Of a stretch of DNA of 64,000 nt, positions 61,422 to 64,000 are shown piece after piece. This DNA comes from Anthocerotibacter panamensis C109 (GTDB taxonomy: Bacteria > Cyanobacteriota > Cyanobacteriia > Gloeobacterales > Anthocerotibacteraceae), in assembly GCF_018389385.1 (NCBI RefSeq), contig NZ_CP062698.1:1429501-1493500 (forward strand), read 5' to 3'. A program made the position numbers and the translations under genes. The notes under the pieces are model-generated. The model was not told the origin of the DNA. It did no database searches and saw nothing but the letters and a program-made list of their open reading frames with translations. Numbering within the stretch: position 1 is the stretch's first letter; each line of letters opens with the position of its first letter.

Positions 61422-64000
61422 AGTAAACTCCTTAGCGATGAGATTAAACTTGGCATGAGGATCAAAACATGGGTACAGGTGATGAACATAAAGTTGGATG
61501 CGCTTTGGCCCAGGAACGTCATCTTTTCGTGCCCATTGACTGAGTAAGCTGAAGACTGCTAAAGGTGTCGTTTCAATTTCAGTAGCAATGCTTACCAATC
61601 TTCCCCAGTTGGGATCATAGCCGCTCTTACCCAATCGAGCATAGACATCTAAATGGATACTGTAGGCAGCAGTAAGAGCATTAAGCGGAGCCGGACGGCG
61701 TGCGTTATCCTCAGCAAACCAGGGTTGCAAAATCTGGTCAAGGCGAAACCGTTCTTTGCCAATTAAGCTACGTATGGCTGGAGGTGCTCCATCGAGAAAT
61801 ACGGTTTCTTCAAACTCGGCTCCATCTGTAAAAGGAGGAATTGGCGATTCGGAGACTACAGTCTTAACATCCAAAATCATCGGAAAAGCGAAAGCTAACC
61901 AACTGGGCATCACCCATGACTCTGTGTCCGTGCCATCTCTCCCTGGAGGTAAAGCCATAAAGTAAAAAGTTAGGGGTTTATCCTCTGGATAGGAGAGCTT
62001 AAAAGCGGAATCTCGACGATAGTTTGGGTCAGTCGTTGGTAAAGCTTTCTTAGCTGCTAGATTTTCATCAATGAGAAAAGTACCAACATTCTGATAGTTC
62101 TCTTGACTAAAGTTAGCTTGTAGATTTTCTGGCACAAAATGCTTTTTAAGGCTTGTATCGAAGCGGGTTTGGGCAATATTATTATAGGCGAGTTGTAGAA
62201 AATTATTGGTTTCTGGCGTGAAATAATAGGTCGGATAAAAATAAAGGTAGCGATATTTCCCATCCTCAAAAGACTTACCCACAGCCTGAGTTTGGTTCAT
62301 CAGGATTTGTCTTAGCATCATTTCTAAGCCAGCAATGCTAGAGATATTACGTTTGGCATTTGATCCGTTGAGCATTTGTTTATTAGTGTAGACCTGTGGC
62401 GTAAATAGCACGGCTGATTCCATCTGTTCAGTAACAGTGTAGGCAGAGTGAGAAATTGAGCATATCAGTTGTTTCTCCCGACCAGTTTTCTTTGCAGCAA
62501 GATAACTAGATAATTCGTTAAGAAACGTTTGACTTGAGGCCGTAGAAGAGTTGGTATGAATGGGAAGCATCACGACTGTTTTTACCCATTCACGCAAGTC
62601 ATTCCAGCCGTCTGCTAAGGAGTATTGAGCAAGGAGAGGTTTAATCAAACTAGCTGTCAAGTCAATTAACTGTCCGGCTGCAAGACGAATATTGTCTATA
62701 CCAGGAAACCGTTGTAAATATCTCGCTGCGAGGAAATACCATTCATAGGGTACGCCACCTGTATTACCTGTCAATTTATTATCTTTAAGACTTTCATTAA
62801 TTCGCTGAATCGCTCGAACAGCAGGTAAGTATTCAGTTAACTCCCATTTTTTAATCACTTCCTGAACGATGTCAAGGTGTGGAAGTTCTGGGAGGTTTTT
62901 GTTTTTCTTGCGAGCTTCTTGGAGTTTGAGTAATTTTTCTCCCCAAATTTTGCGCGTTACTAAATCACCAAATTCGGCAAGTTGATCAATTCGAGAGTCA
63001 TCAGCAAAAGCAAAGTTTAAATCAGCCGGTAGCACCCCTAGCTGTTGGAAGCGCACCAGATTATCGCTGCGACTCTTTGCCACAGAATCTTTTTGGGGAT
63101 TGAGGATACGTAAAGTTGCACTCAGACCCACCTCCATCAATTGTGTGTCATCAAAGAAGAGTGTGTAATAGTCGGCATACTTCATGCCTTTTCCATCTCG
63201 ACCAAAACCTGTTTGCTTTCTATTTAATTCTCCAGCACAAAGATTTTTAATATTATCAATAACTCGTTCAGGAATGTCTGATACAGATATTAAAGGAGCA
63301 TCTTTAGTGACTAGATAGATCACTCCTGTAGGTAAATAGAGCAAAGGCTTATAGTATTTGCAATCATCAGTATTCAGTGCAGTGTGAGCTTCCATCACAG
63401 CATTGTTGACTACATTTGTTAAGACTCCTCGATTTTCAGAAATAGCATGGTAGGTAAATTTTAGTTGTCCATCACTAAGGCCATGCAGTAGGTCTCTAAG
63501 ACGAGCATTCTCACTATCATGAGGATGTTTAATGATCGAAGCTAAAGAGTCTGCAAGACAAGTTAACTCTGAGAGAGTACGCAAAACCTTATCATTACTG
63601 ATTTTAGGCTGTAAGCCGTAAGTTGAGAAATTCCAATTGGTATCCCAACGCCGTTGGGCATTTGCCGCCATACAGAGCAAGTCGTCTAAATATTCACGAT
63701 ATATAGTAGGATTACCAGGATTAATGAAGGTATCTAGTCCCAATTCCTGGATTTTGATTTCAATGATTTTCCGTTGTTCGCCTAGAGGAAGTTTTCGAGC
63801 ATCATCAGAGACATCAGGAAATTTCTCAAAGTCATGAAGAATAAAAGCTGCTAACATAAGCCGCCGCTCCTGTGCCCGAACTACTCGGCGCACTGTAGTA
63901 TCCATTTTTTCTAACTGTTGTTCTATCAAATTAGCAGGGAAAATTCCATTTAGTAAGTGCGTATTCAAGCTCTGGTCAGCGGCATTATCCCGCCGCACTT
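60912..64000 (-). CDS. cas10d: Type I-D large subunit Cas10d (Csc3), 5'-partial
   Basis: The frame runs off the right edge. About 1,029 residues are visible, and roughly the first several dozen are missing. An HD nuclease motif is near the visible start (LAAFILHDFEKFPDVSDDAR). The middle shows KYADYYTLFFDDTQLMEVGL, SISHSAYTVTEQMESAVLFT and FYFMALPPGRDGTDTESWVM, and the C-terminus is helical. In I-D the HD of Cas10d supplies the nuclease role that Cas3' lacks. No GGDD cyclase motif was noticed. A codon near the edge reads GTG but is probably internal. Base composition is AT-rich relative to the host core. Confidence 0.9.
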   Translation of the reverse strand, partial: VRRDNAADQSLNTHLLNGIFPANLIEQQLEKMDTTVRRVVRAQERRLMLAAFILHDFEKFPDVSDDARKLPLGEQRKIIEIKIQELGLDTFINPGNPTIYREYLDDLLCMAANAQRRWDTNWNFSTYGLQPKISNDKVLRTLSELTCLADSLASIIKHPHDSENARLRDLLHGLSDGQLKFTYHAISENRGVLTNVVNNAVMEAHTALNTDDCKYYKPLLYLPTGVIYLVTKDAPLISVSDIPERVIDNIKNLCAGELNRKQTGFGRDGKGMKYADYYTLFFDDTQLMEVGLSATLRILNPQKDSVAKSRSDNLVRFQQLGVLPADLNFAFADDSRIDQLAEFGDLVTRKIWGEKLLKLQEARKKNKNLPELPHLDIVQEVIKKWELTEYLPAVRAIQRINESLKDNKLTGNTGGVPYEWYFLAARYLQRFPGIDNIRLAAGQLIDLTASLIKPLLAQYSLADGWNDLREWVKTVVMLPIHTNSSTASSQTFLNELSSYLAAKKTGREKQLICSISHSAYTVTEQMESAVLFTPQVYTNKQMLNGSNAKRNISSIAGLEMMLRQILMNQTQAVGKSFEDGKYRYLYFYPTYYFTPETNNFLQLAYNNIAQTRFDTSLKKHFVPENLQANFSQENYQNVGTFLIDENLAAKKALPTTDPNYRRDSAFKLSYPEDKPLTFYFMALPPGRDGTDTESWVMPSWLAFAFPMILDVKTVVSESPIPPFTDGAEFEETVFLDGAPPAIRSLIGKERFRLDQILQPWFAEDNARRPAPLNALTAAYSIHLDVYARLGKSGYDPNWGRLVSIATEIETTPLAVFSLLSQWARKDDVPGPKRIQLYVHHLYPCFDPHAKFNLIAKEFTVSEMSPLHPPRTLTTLYRRFYRAKSTKGKAASSNAVLKPIDEAADLILKADSMYRGEALVDVVAARLFKLMERVHNRTAEGRVPLIQVEEEGKKKWKPALTPEAERQAIHEFAHYFVIEVFGKAFSSDRARLAGRQLGYLRDTCEYLYRLDQDAERQASKDDPADEDEV

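Noticed and set aside
58243-64000. CRISPR array next to the cas genes
   Set aside because: I looked for direct repeats of 25-40 bases with regular spacing around the cas genes and saw none in the window.
63996-64000. GTG at the right edge as the true start of cas10d
   Set aside because: No ribosome-binding site can be seen, and Cas10d homologues have additional N-terminal sequence before the HD motif. The gene most likely continues beyond the window.

Overview
The window looks like a cyanobacterial chromosome. Supporting genes are plastocyanin, NtcA-type nitrogen regulators, a SipA/DUF3148 protein, a DapL-type diaminopimelate aminotransferase, a cyanobacterial RNA polymerase omega subunit and LpxD. 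The GC-rich core and the gene set would suit an early-branching Gloeobacter/Anthocerotibacter-like lineage. That is inference: no 16S rRNA or photosystem genes lie here.

Layout. 1-12.9 kb is ordinary core genome: gatB end, petE, rpmB, hemE, a compact gmk-rpoZ-coaBC run, a beta-lactamase-fold hydrolase, pgeF, dnaJ and queF. 12.9-15.3 kb is an accessory island holding a decaying toxin of the type linked to extracellular contractile injection systems (eCIS). Its N-terminal segment is frameshifted off, its DUF4157-like core is shortened, and it has an intact toxin-like tail, a small adjacent immunity candidate and a degraded duplicate of its middle domain. 15.3-19.7 kb carries a sigma-70 factor, a Crp/Fnr regulator and two M23 peptidase-family proteins. 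The first M23 gene is preceded by a c-di-AMP (ydaO/yuaA-class) riboswitch; the second has lost two zinc ligands. 19.8-34 kb holds clpB, a secreted cyanophycinase-like protein, ribE, a photolyase-like enzyme split into two genes, a Tat-exported glycosylasparaginase-like enzyme, an M32 carboxypeptidase, rdgB and purU. 34-50 kb holds gyrB, trpS, aroB, a PBP2, HU, an MnmD-like methyltransferase, an L,D-transpeptidase, thioredoxin, lpxD and a short UvrC/Cho-like nuclease. It also has a TonB-receptor relic and a candidate small RNA. 50-58 kb has a large Zn metalloprotease, an SLH protein, two tandem ntcA copies and dapL. 58.2-64 kb is the 3' part of a type I-D CRISPR-Cas operon (cas10d-csc2-csc1-cas6). 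It becomes visibly AT-richer inside csc2 and cas10d.

Most notable points: an internal GTG start with a strong ribosome-binding site inside cas10d that would give a 169-residue Cas11d small subunit; the eCIS-type toxin island with an eroded orphan cassette; the tandem ntcA pair with a stretch of identical DNA; the c-di-AMP riboswitch ahead of a cell-wall hydrolase next to a degenerate paralogue; and the split photolyase. No CRISPR array, cas1, cas2, cas4 or cas3 is present in the window, and I found no tRNA or rRNA genes.
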